From Thiotrichaceae bacterium (GTDB lineage Bacteria > Pseudomonadota > Gammaproteobacteria > Thiotrichales > Thiotrichaceae), in the NCBI GenBank assembly GCA_027009095.1, contig JALVDG010000351.1:1-23989 (forward strand): 23,989 nucleotides of DNA, given 5' to 3'. The position numbers and the translations under genes were made by a program. Positions 1-8,105 of the stretch are shown piece by piece (position 1 is the first letter of the stretch; every line of letters starts with the position of its first letter). The notes under the pieces were generated by a model. It made no database searches. It saw only the letters and a list, made by a program, of their open reading frames with translations, and was not told where the DNA came from.

Positions 1-4
1 ACAA

Positions 5-72
5 CTTACTTTCTTTTGCGTCGCCAAAAGATTAGATGAGATTTATCGAATCTTATGCTTTAGTAAAGTAAG
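5..72. repeat. interrupted palindromic intergenic repeat
   Basis: CTTTTG (13-18) and CAAAAG (25-30) form a small hairpin around CGTCGC. The next outer arm CTTACTTT (5-12) has its complement AAAGTAAG only at 65-72. Joining the two halves would give one continuous stem, so the palindrome appears split by about 34 bases (31-64), which carry their own AGATT/AATCT inverted repeat. A GC-richer tail (GGCGACCC near 83) follows. It resembles dispersed palindromic intergenic repeats seen in proteobacteria, but no second copy lies in the window, so repeat status is inferred. Confidence 0.4.
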
Positions 73-206
73 CAAAGAAAAGGCGACCCAGCTAACCGCT
101 TACTCCTGCGCTTCACCCGAGAGAGTGGGTAGTGAAAAAACTCGCCCTTTTGTCTTCAACTTGAATAAAATAGAGCGCAATCTGAGTAGTTACAATGATT
201 GAAGCT
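73..206. other. intergenic stretch downstream of dgkA
   Basis: No gene is seen here. The dgkA stop lies at 207-209 (minus strand) and no stem followed by a T-run, which would mark an intrinsic terminator, is evident on that strand. The sequence is the tail of the palindromic repeat plus AT-rich DNA. Confidence 0.4.
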
Positions 207-566
207 TTAAAATAACACCAATAACCAAATAATTCCCGCATTGACCATCGCTAAAAAGACCGCGGCTGACCCCATGTCTTTCGCTCTACCTGATAGCTCA
301 TGTATTTCCCCACCAAAACGATCAATCGCTGCTTCAATGGCAGAATTGAGTATTTCGACGATCAGCAATAGCATAATACTGCCAATCAACAAGGCTTTTT
401 CTATGCCTGTATCACCTAGCCATAATGCGAGGGGCGTGGCAACGATTAACAGCCATACTTCTTGGCGGAAGGCTTCTTCCAATTTATAAGCTGCTTTTAA
501 TCCTTGCATGGAAAAGCCAAATGCTTTGATAATACGCGTTATTCCCGTGTTGCCACTGCCTGCCAT
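207..566 (-). CDS. dgkA: diacylglycerol kinase (DgkA family)
   Basis: Small integral membrane kinase that phosphorylates diacylglycerol to phosphatidic acid at the inner membrane and so recycles lipid released by membrane-derived glucan and LPS modification. The 119 residues match the usual length of about 120. The family signature is complete: EEAFRQE near residues 30-36, the catalytic-site block EILNSAIEAAIDR (E71, N74, E78) and the GRAKDMGSAAV block (K96, D97). Three membrane segments are visible (about 37-53, 57-70 and 101-118). The start codon follows the gcvP stop by only 14 bases, so it is probably the last gene of the glycine-cleavage transcript. No functional link with glycine catabolism is known to me, and the pairing may simply be transcriptional convenience. 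Confidence 0.95.
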   Translation of the reverse strand: MAGSGNTGITRIIKAFGFSMQGLKAAYKLEEAFRQEVWLLIVATPLALWLGDTGIEKALLIGSIMLLLIVEILNSAIEAAIDRFGGEIHELSGRAKDMGSAAVFLAMVNAGIIWLLVLF

Positions 567-580
567 AATGATTACCTACC

Positions 581-3466
581 CTATTTATATGTGTCGATAC
601 TGGGACAAGAGCATATCAAATTACGATCACCATAAACATTATCAACACGATTGACTGTCGGCCAGTATTTGCTAGTGGTAGAAACACCTTTCGGGAAAAT
701 AGCGACCTGTTGCGTATAAGGTCTGTCCCAGTCTTCTGCTAGATCAAGCATGGTATGTGGCGCGTTACGCAGTGGGTTATTATCAACGCTCCACTCACCT
801 GATTGCACTTTGTTAATTTCTTCGCGTATAGCAATCATCGCATCACAAAAACGATCAATTTCTTTTTTTGATTCTGATTCTGTTGGCTCGATCATTAGCG
901 TTCCTGCAACTGGAAAGGACATGGTTGGCGCATGGAATCCGTAGTCCATTAAGCGTTTAGCAATATCCTCATTATTAATACCCGATGCTTCTTCAATCGG
1001 GCGAATATCAATAATGCACTCGTGGGCAACACGTCCAAAATCACCTCGATAAAGTATAGGGTAATGATCTGCTAGACGTTCCGTAATATAGTTGGCGTTT
1101 AGTATTGCCACTTCAGTGGCTTGTTTTAAACCGCTTGCTCCCATAAGTTTCATATACATCCATGAGATGGGTAAAATAGCGGCACTACCAAAAGGAGCGG
1201 CTGATACAGCACGATTTTTTTCATCTAAGCCGTCAATAGGGGTAACGCAATGGCTTGGTAAAAAGGGTGCAAGGTGACTTTTAACACCAATAGGTCCAAC
1301 GCCAGGACCACCACCGCCATGCGGAATACAGAATGTTTTATGTAAATTAAGATGGGATACATCAGAGCCAAATTGCCCAGGTTTTGATAAGCCGAGTTGA
1401 GCATTTAGATTTGCGCCATCCATATATACTTGCCCCCCGTTTTGGTGAACAATCTCGCATACTTCGACAATGGCTTCTTCAAAGACCCCATGAGTTGATG
1501 GGTAAGTAATCATTAGAGCCGATAGATTATCGGCGTGAAGCTCGGCTTTCTCGCGTAGATCATCAACATCAACATTACCTTTATCATCACATTTAACCAT
1601 CACTACTTTCATACTCAGCATGGTGGCAGAGGCAGGGTTTGTACCGTGTGCTGAGCTTGGGATAAGGCAAATATTACGATGTCCTTCACCAATACTTTTT
1701 TGATAATTGTGGATAGCGAGTAAACCTGCATATTCGCCCTGTGCGCCAGAGTTAGGTTGTAGCGAGGTGGCATCATAGCCTGTTACTTCGTCTAACCAGC
1801 TAGCTAGCTCCTCTATCATTTTTAGATAGCCTGTGGCTTGATCTTTTGGGGCAAAGGGATGAATGTCGGCAAATTCACGCCATGTAACGGGAATCAGTTC
1901 GCTGGTTGCATTGAGCTTCATGGTGCAAGAACCCAATGGAATCATCGCATGAGTAAGTGATAAATCCATGTTTTCTAAACGTTTTAAATAGCGCAACATT
2001 TCTGTTTCAGAGTGATAGCTATTAAATACATCATGACTAAGAATGTCATCAGTACGCAGTAACTTGTCATCAATACCTGAAAATACTTCGTTGATCGTGG
2101 CGCTATCTAAACTAGCAATATTGTGCGTATGTTCAGAGCCAAGAAAGGCATCAAATAACTCAATAATATCCCAACCTGATTTTCGCTCATCAATACTGAC
2201 ACCTAGCTTGTCATCATCTAATAATCTTAAATTAATGCCAGCGTTTAATGCGCGCTGATATATCTCGTCTTGCTTATCGCCAACTTCAACGGTGATGGTG
2301 TCAAACCATGTGTTATTGACGAGTGATAAGCCGTATTCCTGCAAGCCTTTCGCTAAGATGGAGGTGAGGCGATGGATACGATTAGCAATGGTGGTTAAGC
2401 CTTTTCGCCCATGATAAATTGCATAAAATGCGGCCATATTGGCAAGTAGTGCTTGTGCAGTGCAGATATTCGATGTCGCTTTTTCGCGGCGGATGTGCTG
2501 CTCGCGTGTTTGCATTGCCATGCGGTAAGCAGGGTTGCCACGACTATCAACAGATACACCAATGACACGCCCTGGCATAGAGCGTTTATATTTATCGCGG
2601 GTAGCAAAGAAGGCAGCATGAGGTCCGCCATAACCCATTGGTACACCAAAGCGTTGACTAGAGCCGAGAACCACGTCAGCACCTAGCTCTCCAGGTGATT
2701 TTAGTAGTACTAAACTCATTAAATCAGTGGCTACGCAAATTAATGCTTTTTGTGCATGGGCTTGAGCAATAATAGGCTCAATATCAATCACTGCACCTGT
2801 GCTAGAAGGGTATTGAGTGATAGCTCCAAAGACTTCGTGATCAGCCAGTTCTGTTTCTATATCGCCAATAATTAACTCATAGCCAAGGTGTTTGGCGCGT
2901 GTTTGTAGTACATCAATGGTTTGCGGGTGTAAGTTATTTGCGACAAAAAACTTATCTGTTTTCAGACGATTTGAACGTTTACATAGAGCCATCGCTTCGG
3001 CTGCGGCAGTCGCTTCATCTAGTAAGGATGCATTAGCAATGTCCATGCCTGTTAAGTCCATTGTCATCTGCTGATAATTGAGTAAACCTTCTAGGCGACC
3101 TTGAGAAATTTCTGGTTGATAAGGTGTGTAAGCAGTATACCAACCTGGGTTTTCTAGCACATTACGCAAAATAACGGGTGGCACAATGGTGTCGTAATAG
3201 CCCATGCCAATATAGGATTTATTGACGATATTTTCTTCTGCTAGCTGTTTGAGCTGATTTAACGCTTCTTGCTCGGTACACGCTTCGGCTAAATCAAGCC
3301 CCATTTCAAGATGAATACTACTCGGAACAGTTTGCTGAATTAAGGCATCGATAGAATTTGAGCCAATGGTTTTTAACATCGCTTTTATATCAGCATTATC
3401 AGGACCAATATGACGGTGTATAAAATCAGTACGTTGCTCAAGTGTGTGTAAAGGGGAGGTGTTCAT
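581..3466 (-). CDS. gcvP: glycine dehydrogenase (decarboxylating), P protein
   Basis: PLP enzyme of the glycine cleavage system. It decarboxylates glycine and transfers the aminomethyl group to the lipoyl arm of GcvH, in the cytoplasm. At 961 residues it is the single-chain form that fuses the two homologous halves (alpha and beta subunits in other bacteria). The PLP-binding lysine is K710 in the [18 protein letters not shown] motif (codon at 1337-1339). Other recognisable blocks are FIHRHIGP at the N-terminus, [24 protein letters not shown] and [12 protein letters not shown]. It lies downstream of gcvH across a 194-base gap containing a hairpin, and 14 bases upstream of dgkA. The ATG at 3466 has only a weak AGGT-type ribosome site but begins at the conserved family N-terminus. 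No truncation or frameshift is seen. Confidence 0.98.
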   Translation of the reverse strand: MNTSPLHTLEQRTDFIHRHIGPDNADIKAMLKTIGSNSIDALIQQTVPSSIHLEMGLDLAEACTEQEALNQLKQLAEENIVNKSYIGMGYYDTIVPPVILRNVLENPGWYTAYTPYQPEISQGRLEGLLNYQQMTMDLTGMDIANASLLDEATAAAEAMALCKRSNRLKTDKFFVANNLHPQTIDVLQTRAKHLGYELIIGDIETELADHEVFGAITQYPSSTGAVIDIEPIIAQAHAQKALICVATDLMSLVLLKSPGELGADVVLGSSQRFGVPMGYGGPHAAFFATRDKYKRSMPGRVIGVSVDSRGNPAYRMAMQTREQHIRREKATSNICTAQALLANMAAFYAIYHGRKGLTTIANRIHRLTSILAKGLQEYGLSLVNNTWFDTITVEVGDKQDEIYQRALNAGINLRLLDDDKLGVSIDERKSGWDIIELFDAFLGSEHTHNIASLDSATINEVFSGIDDKLLRTDDILSHDVFNSYHSETEMLRYLKRLENMDLSLTHAMIPLGSCTMKLNATSELIPVTWREFADIHPFAPKDQATGYLKMIEELASWLDEVTGYDATSLQPNSGAQGEYAGLLAIHNYQKSIGEGHRNICLIPSSAHGTNPASATMLSMKVVMVKCDDKGNVDVDDLREKAELHADNLSALMITYPSTHGVFEEAIVEVCEIVHQNGGQVYMDGANLNAQLGLSKPGQFGSDVSHLNLHKTFCIPHGGGGPGVGPIGVKSHLAPFLPSHCVTPIDGLDEKNRAVSAAPFGSAAILPISWMYMKLMGASGLKQATEVAILNANYITERLADHYPILYRGDFGRVAHECIIDIRPIEEASGINNEDIAKRLMDYGFHAPTMSFPVAGTLMIEPTESESKKEIDRFCDAMIAIREEINKVQSGEWSVDNNPLRNAPHTMLDLAEDWDRPYTQQVAIFPKGVSTTSKYWPTVNRVDNVYGDRNLICSCPSIDTYK

Positions 3467-3592
3467 GGGGGACTACCTGTTCGAAAATAATAGAGCTAAA
3501 AGGTATGAGTTGATAAAAAGTTTGATCAAATCTTGTGGATAAGCAATTAAGGCTCATTAAAAATAATTAAATCAAGGGGGTATGGGTTGATC

Positions 3593-3629
3593 GCTTTAGT
3601 CGCGATAGATTGTTTTAAGCGACTAAAGC
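3593..3629 (-). other. intercistronic stem-loop between gcvH and gcvP
   Basis: GCTTTAGTCGC (3593-3603) and GCGACTAAAGC (3619-3629) form a perfect 11-bp stem with a 15-base loop. Partial extra pairing on the outside (GGTTGAT against AATCC) lengthens it. It lies between the gcvH stop and the gcvP start on the transcribed strand. No T-run follows in either direction, so it is not a classical terminator. An RNA processing or stability element, or a small palindromic repeat, would fit. Confidence 0.55.
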
Positions 3630-3660
3630 AATCCTAACTCTTGAGGATGTTTGAGTGTAA

Positions 3661-4050
3661 TTACTCTGCTATTTCATTTATATAAGAGTGAGAGTCGAGT
3701 AACTGATCAAGATCATCTGTAGAGTCAAGCTTTAATGTCATTATCCAGCCATCACCATAAGGCTCGCTATTGACTAACTCGGGAGAGTCATCTAATAACT
3801 CATTGACTGCGATGACTTCACCACCTAAAGGGCAGTAGAAATCTGAAGCGGCTTTTACGGATTCAATCACACCACAAGGGTCTTCAGCAGCAAAAACAGC
3901 ACCGTCTTCTGGCAGCTCAACATAAACAATATCACCTAATAATTCTTGGGCGTGATCTGTAATACCAATGGTTGCTGTGCCGTCTTTATTGTCTCTCACC
4001 CATTCGTGAGATTTTGTGTACAGTAGGTCTTCTGGGGTATTTGTGCTCAT
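3661..4050 (-). CDS. gcvH: glycine cleavage system H protein
   Basis: Lipoyl carrier protein that shuttles the aminomethyl intermediate between the P, T and L proteins. Its 129 residues are the normal length. The lipoylation site is K66 in the IESVKAASD motif. The N-terminal SHEWVR and the [19 protein letters not shown] segment are typical of the lipoyl-domain fold, as are the later [20 protein letters not shown] block and the acidic C-terminus. It sits 56 bases downstream of gcvT and upstream of gcvP, the common T-H-P order, so it should be controlled by the same glycine riboswitch. No lpd or lipoyl ligase gene is in the window, so those partners must be encoded elsewhere. Confidence 0.98.
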   Translation of the reverse strand: MSTNTPEDLLYTKSHEWVRDNKDGTATIGITDHAQELLGDIVYVELPEDGAVFAAEDPCGVIESVKAASDFYCPLGGEVIAVNELLDDSPELVNSEPYGDGWIMTLKLDSTDDLDQLLDSHSYINEIAE

Positions 4051-4106
4051 GTGTTTTTCCTTATCGTCATTTTGTTAATATTAAATGATATTGTGTCTGT
4101 TGTTGT

Positions 4107-5204
4107 TTACAGGCAAGATTTTCCGTTGCGTACAAAAGGCGGTTTTACTACTCGTGCGGCTAATTGTTTTCCGCGTATTTCTACATGGCAGCTATCGCCT
4201 GTATCAGCAGGTACACGAGCCATTGCAATGGCAACGCCTAAAGTAGGGGAGAATGTACCACTGGTGATTTCTCCTGTGCCTGATGCGGTGATAACTTTCT
4301 GATGTCTTCTTAATACGCCTCGCTCTTCTAGTACCAGCCCGACTAATTTCGATGTTGAACCTGTGGCAATCTCTTCTTCTAAAGCAGCGCGACCTAAAAA
4401 GTTACGCTCTTTAGGTTCTAGGGCGATAGTCCAGCGCAAACCTGCACTAAGTGGTGATGTACTGGTGTCCATATCGGTTCCATAGAGATTCATGCCAGCT
4501 TCCAAACGCAAGGTATCGCGTGCGCCTAAGCCTGTTGGCTTAATTCCAGCATCAATAAAGGCATTCCAGAGGTTAGCAGCGTTTGCATTGGGTAGCATAA
4601 TCTCAAAGCCGTCTTCGCCTGTGTAGCCTGTGCGTGCGATAAAAGTATCGCCAACTTGTACGCCAAAAAAGGGTTTTAGTATTGCCGCTTTTTCTGCAAC
4701 TTCCTTGTCAAGTACCGATAGTGCTTTCTCGCGTGCATTAGGGCCTTGTACCGCGATCATGGATAAATCGTCACGTTCTTGCAAGCTAACATCAAAGCCT
4801 TCTATTTGTTTGTTTATCCAAGCGAGGTCATTTTCACGTGTGGCTGCATTAATTACCATGCGATAAAAATCATCTGCTAAATAATACACAATAAGATCAT
4901 CTATAACGCCTGCTTTGTCATTGAGCATACAGCTATAAAGTGCTTTACCTTGGTCTTTTAATTTTGCGACATCATTGGCGAGTAGGTACTGTAAAAATGC
5001 TTTACTGTTAGCACCTTTAAAGTCAACAACAACCATGTGTGAGACATCGAACATGCCTGCATCTTTTCTGACTTGATGATGTTCTTGTACTTGAGAGCCA
5101 TAGTTTATGGGCATTTCCCAGCCAGCAAAATCAACCATTTTGCCGCCTGCTTGCAAGTGTTGGTCGTAGAGGGGAGTGCGTAGAGAGGCGTTAGTTTCTG
5201 ACAT
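4107..5204 (-). CDS. gcvT: glycine cleavage system T protein (aminomethyltransferase)
   Basis: Transfers the methylene carbon from aminomethyl-lipoyl GcvH to tetrahydrofolate, releasing ammonia and giving 5,10-methylene-THF. The 365 residues match the family. Clear motifs are [10 protein letters not shown] (24-33), FDVSHM (52-57), [14 protein letters not shown] (95-108, with the folate-interacting aspartate in the VIDD stretch), [12 protein letters not shown] and a C-terminal barrel domain ending PPFVRNGKS. It is the first gene after the tandem glycine riboswitch. The start codon is 14 bases from the T-run of the leader terminator and is preceded by GGAAA as a weak ribosome site, so read-through of that terminator should decide expression of gcvT and the genes behind it. 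Confidence 0.98.
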   Translation of the reverse strand: MSETNASLRTPLYDQHLQAGGKMVDFAGWEMPINYGSQVQEHHQVRKDAGMFDVSHMVVVDFKGANSKAFLQYLLANDVAKLKDQGKALYSCMLNDKAGVIDDLIVYYLADDFYRMVINAATRENDLAWINKQIEGFDVSLQERDDLSMIAVQGPNAREKALSVLDKEVAEKAAILKPFFGVQVGDTFIARTGYTGEDGFEIMLPNANAANLWNAFIDAGIKPTGLGARDTLRLEAGMNLYGTDMDTSTSPLSAGLRWTIALEPKERNFLGRAALEEEIATGSTSKLVGLVLEERGVLRRHQKVITASGTGEITSGTFSPTLGVAIAMARVPADTGDSCHVEIRGKQLAARVVKPPFVRNGKSCL

Positions 5205-5218
5205 ATACTATTTTCCAT

Positions 5219-5254
5219 AAAAAAAGGGCGGCAGATGATGATCATCTGCCGCCC
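5219..5254 (-). terminator. riboswitch expression-platform terminator before gcvT
   Basis: On the minus strand GGGCGGCAGATGA pairs perfectly over 13 bp with TCATCTGCCGCCC (plus-strand arms 5226-5238 and 5242-5254, loop 5239-5241). Seven U residues (5219-5225) follow. It begins directly after the last P1 strand of the second glycine aptamer and ends 14 bases before the gcvT ATG. It is the likely output element: termination without glycine and read-through with glycine, by analogy with known glycine ON switches. Confidence 0.85.
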
Positions 5255-5476
5255 CTCTGTCCTTTCTACCTGAGAGATTCCTTATATGCCAGAGGCTTAT
5301 AAGTTGATACCCTTCGGTGGAGATGTACTACATCTCGCTCTCCAGAGTCGGCTAACTCATTATTTTAAGAGTTACTCTTGCAGTCCTTTGTACCTGAGCG
5401 TTTCCGAGCGGATTTGCGCCTTCGGTGTCTATTAAATACGTTAATTATCGTAATAATAGAAACTCTCCTGCGAGAG
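5255..5476 (-). promoter_or_regulatory. tandem glycine riboswitch (gcvT leader)
   Basis: Two consecutive glycine aptamers can be read on the minus strand. Aptamer 1 covers 5476-5375. Its P1 is CTCTCGCAG with CTGCAAGAG, eight of nine positions paired. It contains the conserved ACCGAAGGCGCAA and the CTCAGGTACAAAGGAC core. Aptamer 2 covers 5347-5255. Its P1 is CTCTG with CAGAG, and it contains GGAGAGCGAGATG, CACCGAAGGG and CTCAGGTAGAAAGGAC. The linker between the aptamers is about 27 bases. The second aptamer is followed at once by a terminator and gcvT. The class is established as a glycine sensor for gcvT operons, and placement and core motifs make the call secure. Confidence 0.95.
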
Positions 5477-5485
5477 GTGTAGCCG

Positions 5486-5520
5486 AAAAAAGGCAACTAT
5501 ACCTTAGGGATATAGTTGCC
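5486..5520 (-). terminator. probable intrinsic terminator after dsbC
   Basis: On the minus strand GGCAACTATA pairs with TATAGTTGCC (plus-strand arms 5492-5501 and 5511-5520, 9-base loop) and is followed by six T residues (5486-5491). It lies 66 bases past the dsbC stop and ends about 10 bases before the glycine riboswitch, separating the two leftward transcription units. The stem is AT-rich at its top, so strength is moderate. A promoter-like arrangement lies within the same bases. Confidence 0.65.
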
Positions 5521-5524
5521 GCAA
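5496..5524 (-). promoter_or_regulatory. candidate sigma70 promoter for the glycine riboswitch transcript
   Basis: On the minus strand TTGCGG (5524-5519), a spacer of exactly 17 bases and TATAGT (5501-5496, five of six consensus matches) form a promoter-like pair. Transcription would begin near 5489-5486, about 10 bases before aptamer 1. It lies almost wholly inside the putative dsbC terminator palindrome. The -35 element is weak (TTG only), so this is an inference from position and spacing. Confidence 0.4.
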
Positions 5525-5585
5525 TTATTTAAGGAGATTCTGAATTAAATCTAAGCGATTTTATTAGTATTTCTCTCATTTTTAT

Positions 5586-6365
5586 TTAGTTTTTAGAGGA
5601 TGTTGTAGCAGCATCATTTTCAAGCATTTTAGCTAAGCGATCTGCGGGTATATAGCCAGGAATTAAGCGTCCAGATGAGGTAACAAGTGCAGGTGTGCCT
5701 GTTACGCCAATTTCTTGACCAAGTTTGTATTGTGCTTCAACAGGATTTTCACACTTCTTTTCTTCTATTGGCTTACGCTCTTTTGCTGTAGTCATTGCTT
5801 TTTGTTGTGCCTTGCTATCGCCTGCACACCATACGCTAACGGCTTTGTCATAAGATTTTGATTTTATTCCCGCACGAGGGAACATTAGGTATTCAACTGT
5901 AATCCCTTTTTCATTTAACTTTGGCACTTCGCGGTGTAGCTTTGCGCAATAAGGACAGTCAATATCGGTAAATACTTTAAGTACATGCTTTTCATCTTTG
6001 GCTTTAAAGACAATGGGGGATTTAGCTTTTTCTTTGATTATATCTTTACGTACGGAACGTTGAGCAATTGCTGAAAGGTTTTCGCGAGTCTCAGTATTAA
6101 TAAGGTCACCCGCAATAAAATATTTACCATCAGCACTAACATAAACAACTTCAGTACCATAGAGAACTTGGAAAACGCCATCTATAGGGCTCTTAGTTAT
6201 AGTATCGGGGGCGCGACGAAATGTTTTTGTTAGCTGTTGTTTTAGAGCAATAATAGCGCTAGAGTCATCTGACGTTGTCGCTGTTTTAGTTTCAGACTCT
6301 GCGTTTACAAGTCCAGCAAGAAGCAAGCCACTGAGTGTCGATGCTAATAGTAATTTTTTTATCAT
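5586..6365 (-). CDS. dsbC: thiol:disulfide interchange protein DsbC (periplasmic disulfide isomerase)
   Basis: Dimeric periplasmic isomerase that rearranges wrong disulfides and is kept reduced by DsbD. The ATG at 6365 is chosen because it starts a classical signal peptide (KK, hydrophobic stretch, cleavage near VNA at 20-22). An upstream in-frame ATG at 6455 would add 30 charged residues and hide it. The product is 259 residues. Domains are an N-terminal cystatin-like dimerisation region (about 35-95), a linker, then a thioredoxin fold with active site CPYC (137-140) and cis-proline TGTPA (P225). A second cysteine pair, C180 and C205, matches the structural disulfide of DsbC. CPYC instead of the CGYC of E. 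coli DsbC is a common variant that is also seen in DsbG. The gene follows xerD, the same neighbour order as in E. coli (xerD-dsbC-recJ). Confidence 0.93.
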   Translation of the reverse strand: MIKKLLLASTLSGLLLAGLVNAESETKTATTSDDSSAIIALKQQLTKTFRRAPDTITKSPIDGVFQVLYGTEVVYVSADGKYFIAGDLINTETRENLSAIAQRSVRKDIIKEKAKSPIVFKAKDEKHVLKVFTDIDCPYCAKLHREVPKLNEKGITVEYLMFPRAGIKSKSYDKAVSVWCAGDSKAQQKAMTTAKERKPIEEKKCENPVEAQYKLGQEIGVTGTPALVTSSGRLIPGYIPADRLAKMLENDAATTSSKN

Positions 6366-6506
6366 TGGTTTTCTCTGTTGTTTATTTTTAATGTATTTGT
6401 TTGATTCTATATCATCTGGGAATAATTCCAAAATAGCATATTGGTTTATTTGCATTTTAGAATATTACGGTTTATTCATGTGTTTGGATGTGTTTAGTGT
6501 TGAGCT

Positions 6507-7424
6507 TTAACCTCGTGGGTGATGTTTCTGATGCAACTCTTGCAAACGAGCTTGTGCAACATGTGTATAAATCTGTGTTGTAGAAAGGTCGGTATGACCA
6601 AGCAATAGCTGTACGACACGCAAATCAGCACCATGGTTCAATAAGTGTGTTGCAAAGGCATGACGTAAGGTATGAGGTGATATTTTTTGATGGATATGTG
6701 CAATCTGTGCATAGCGTTTAATGAGATACCAGAATGCTTGGCGAGTCATACCACTACCACGTTGTGTCACAAATAAATGCTCAGAAGTGCCTTTGCCATT
6801 CATTAAAATAGGACGGGAGTCGAGTAGATAGCGTTCAATCCACTCTACAGCCTCATCACCCATTGGTACTAGGCGTTCTTTATTACCTTTGCCCATGACG
6901 CGTAATACGCCTTGTTGTAAACTAACTTGTGAGACTTCTAGGGTGACGAGTTCAGATACGCGTAAACCTGTCGCATAAAGTAGCTCAAGCATTGCTCTAT
7001 CTCGTAAGCCAATAGGATCAAGTATTTCAGGTGCTTCAATCAAATCGCTTACTTGACGTTCTGAAATAGTATTTGGCAATGCGCGCCCAAGCTTAGGTGA
7101 GTCAATTAAGGCAGAGGGATCTTCACTTATACTACCTATGCGGACATGATAACGATAGAAGCGGCGCAAGCTCGAAAGTACTCGCGCCATCGTACTGGCT
7201 TTAGCTCCTGCAATACCGCGTGAGGCTATATACTCTTGTAGCAAAGGCTTGTCGACAGTAAGTAAACCAGGAGGAGTATGATGAGTGCTTAGCCATTGGT
7301 CAAAGTTTTGTAAGTCACGTCGATAAGCGTTTAAGGTATTATTACTTAAGCCTCTCTCTGACCAGATGGCATCAAGAAAATGGTCAATGAGCTGCTGATT
7401 GCTCTTCTCGAGAGGTTTTTGCAC
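6507..7424 (-). CDS. xerD: site-specific tyrosine recombinase XerD
   Basis: One of the paired recombinases that resolve chromosome dimers at dif together with XerC and FtsK. The 305 residues match the family (about 298). An N-terminal SAM-like core-binding domain (about 8-95) precedes the catalytic domain. The complete catalytic set is visible: R155 (ATGLRVSEL), K179 (GKGNKERLVP), H251 and R254 (HTLRHAFATHLL), H277 (LLGHTDLSTTQ) and Y286 (IYTH). XerD is preferred to XerC because of overall sequence feel, including LSNNTLNAYRRDL, and the dsbC neighbour. The start lies six bases from the stop of the preceding ZrgA-like gene, so co-transcription is likely. Nothing suggests an integrase of a mobile element. 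Confidence 0.93.
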   Translation of the reverse strand: MQKPLEKSNQQLIDHFLDAIWSERGLSNNTLNAYRRDLQNFDQWLSTHHTPPGLLTVDKPLLQEYIASRGIAGAKASTMARVLSSLRRFYRYHVRIGSISEDPSALIDSPKLGRALPNTISERQVSDLIEAPEILDPIGLRDRAMLELLYATGLRVSELVTLEVSQVSLQQGVLRVMGKGNKERLVPMGDEAVEWIERYLLDSRPILMNGKGTSEHLFVTQRGSGMTRQAFWYLIKRYAQIAHIHQKISPHTLRHAFATHLLNHGADLRVVQLLLGHTDLSTTQIYTHVAQARLQELHQKHHPRG

Positions 7425-7430
7425 GATAAT

Positions 7431-8060
7431 TTATATGTCTTTAAGCTTGATGGAAGTATTTTTATTCGTCTTAATCGTTTTGATTATTTTTCCTTCCACA
7501 TTTTTCTTACGAATATTAATTTTCTTAATACTAGGGAATATCTTTTCAAAGTGAAGTGCTACTTCGCTAACACCTTGGCACTCAAATACATACGACATAA
7601 CAAAATCACTGTGTCCATCTTTGCCAACGACATGAACATCATCATTGTCAAGTGATTTTTTTGCTAGCTTGCCAATAAATGACTCTTTTTGCTGATTTTT
7701 AGGGTGTGAGTGAACATTTAGTAGATCGGAATTTACATAAGACTCATAGGGTAAGCAAGAACCTCTAGGGAAAAAGTTAAATAAGACGGGAATGTTTTCG
7801 GCAGTGTATAAGGCTATTTCAGCTTCTTTTAGACGCTTTTTTTCAGCATCTGTTTTCGCTGCGGACTCAAAACCAACAATATTTTTTGCAGGCACGACCA
7901 TCTCGAATACCAGTTCATCAGGTGCTTTAAGAATACTCACCTCTAATTCACCATGCGTATGAGGTCCGTTAAGTCCTTCTGCTAGTGAGGTATTCATTAA
8001 TAAAAGACTACCCGCAAAGAGCGTAATGGTTTTTAGTACGGTATATTTTAATATTTTCAT
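7431..8060 (-). CDS. ZrgA/DUF2796-family secreted protein (putative zinc-uptake accessory)
   Basis: A 209-residue exported protein with an N-terminal signal peptide (about 1-27, ending SLA). Conserved DUF2796 features are the HTHGELEVSI segment (H34, H36), a hydrophobic strand leading to VPAKNIVGFESAAKTDAEKKR (about 55-75) and a C-terminal domain with DFVMSYVFECQ and an amphipathic LHFEKIFPSIKKI stretch. The family includes ZrgA, described as a periplasmic zinc-uptake protein in Vibrio. The central histidine-rich part is short here (NVHSHPKN and later DVHVVGKDGHSDF). The basic C-terminal tail is Lys/Asn-rich. It is read between the Rossmann-fold gene and xerD. No znuABC or Zur gene is present to support zinc regulation, so the family call is firmer than the function. 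Confidence 0.7.
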   Translation of the reverse strand: MKILKYTVLKTITLFAGSLLLMNTSLAEGLNGPHTHGELEVSILKAPDELVFEMVVPAKNIVGFESAAKTDAEKKRLKEAEIALYTAENIPVLFNFFPRGSCLPYESYVNSDLLNVHSHPKNQQKESFIGKLAKKSLDNDDVHVVGKDGHSDFVMSYVFECQGVSEVALHFEKIFPSIKKINIRKKNVEGKIIKTIKTNKNTSIKLKDI

Positions 8061-8105
8061 TTTTTTGTTTCCTCTAGAATCTTTGCGGGTAAGTTTGTCG
8101 AACAG

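Noticed and set aside
2395..2682. 95-residue open frame on the minus strand inside gcvP, and the plus-strand frame at 2453-2686
   Set aside because: Both lie wholly within the conserved gcvP frame and show no independent start context or family features.
3593..3629. Reading the gcvH-gcvP hairpin as an intrinsic terminator
   Set aside because: No T-run follows the stem on either strand.
4051..4302. 83-residue plus-strand open frame between gcvH and gcvT
   Set aside because: Mostly antisense to the C-terminal end of gcvT and without ribosome site or recognisable features.
6366..6455. N-terminal extension of dsbC from an upstream ATG at 6455
   Set aside because: It would put 30 charged residues before a perfect signal peptide that starts at the ATG at 6365.
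6507..7424. Tyrosine recombinase as sign of a genomic island or phage integrase
   Set aside because: Length, motifs and the dsbC neighbour identify housekeeping XerD. No att repeats or tRNA lie nearby.
7380..7655. 91-residue plus-strand open frame over the xerD start and the ZrgA-like gene
   Set aside because: It runs antisense to two well-supported genes and has low-complexity AT-driven composition.
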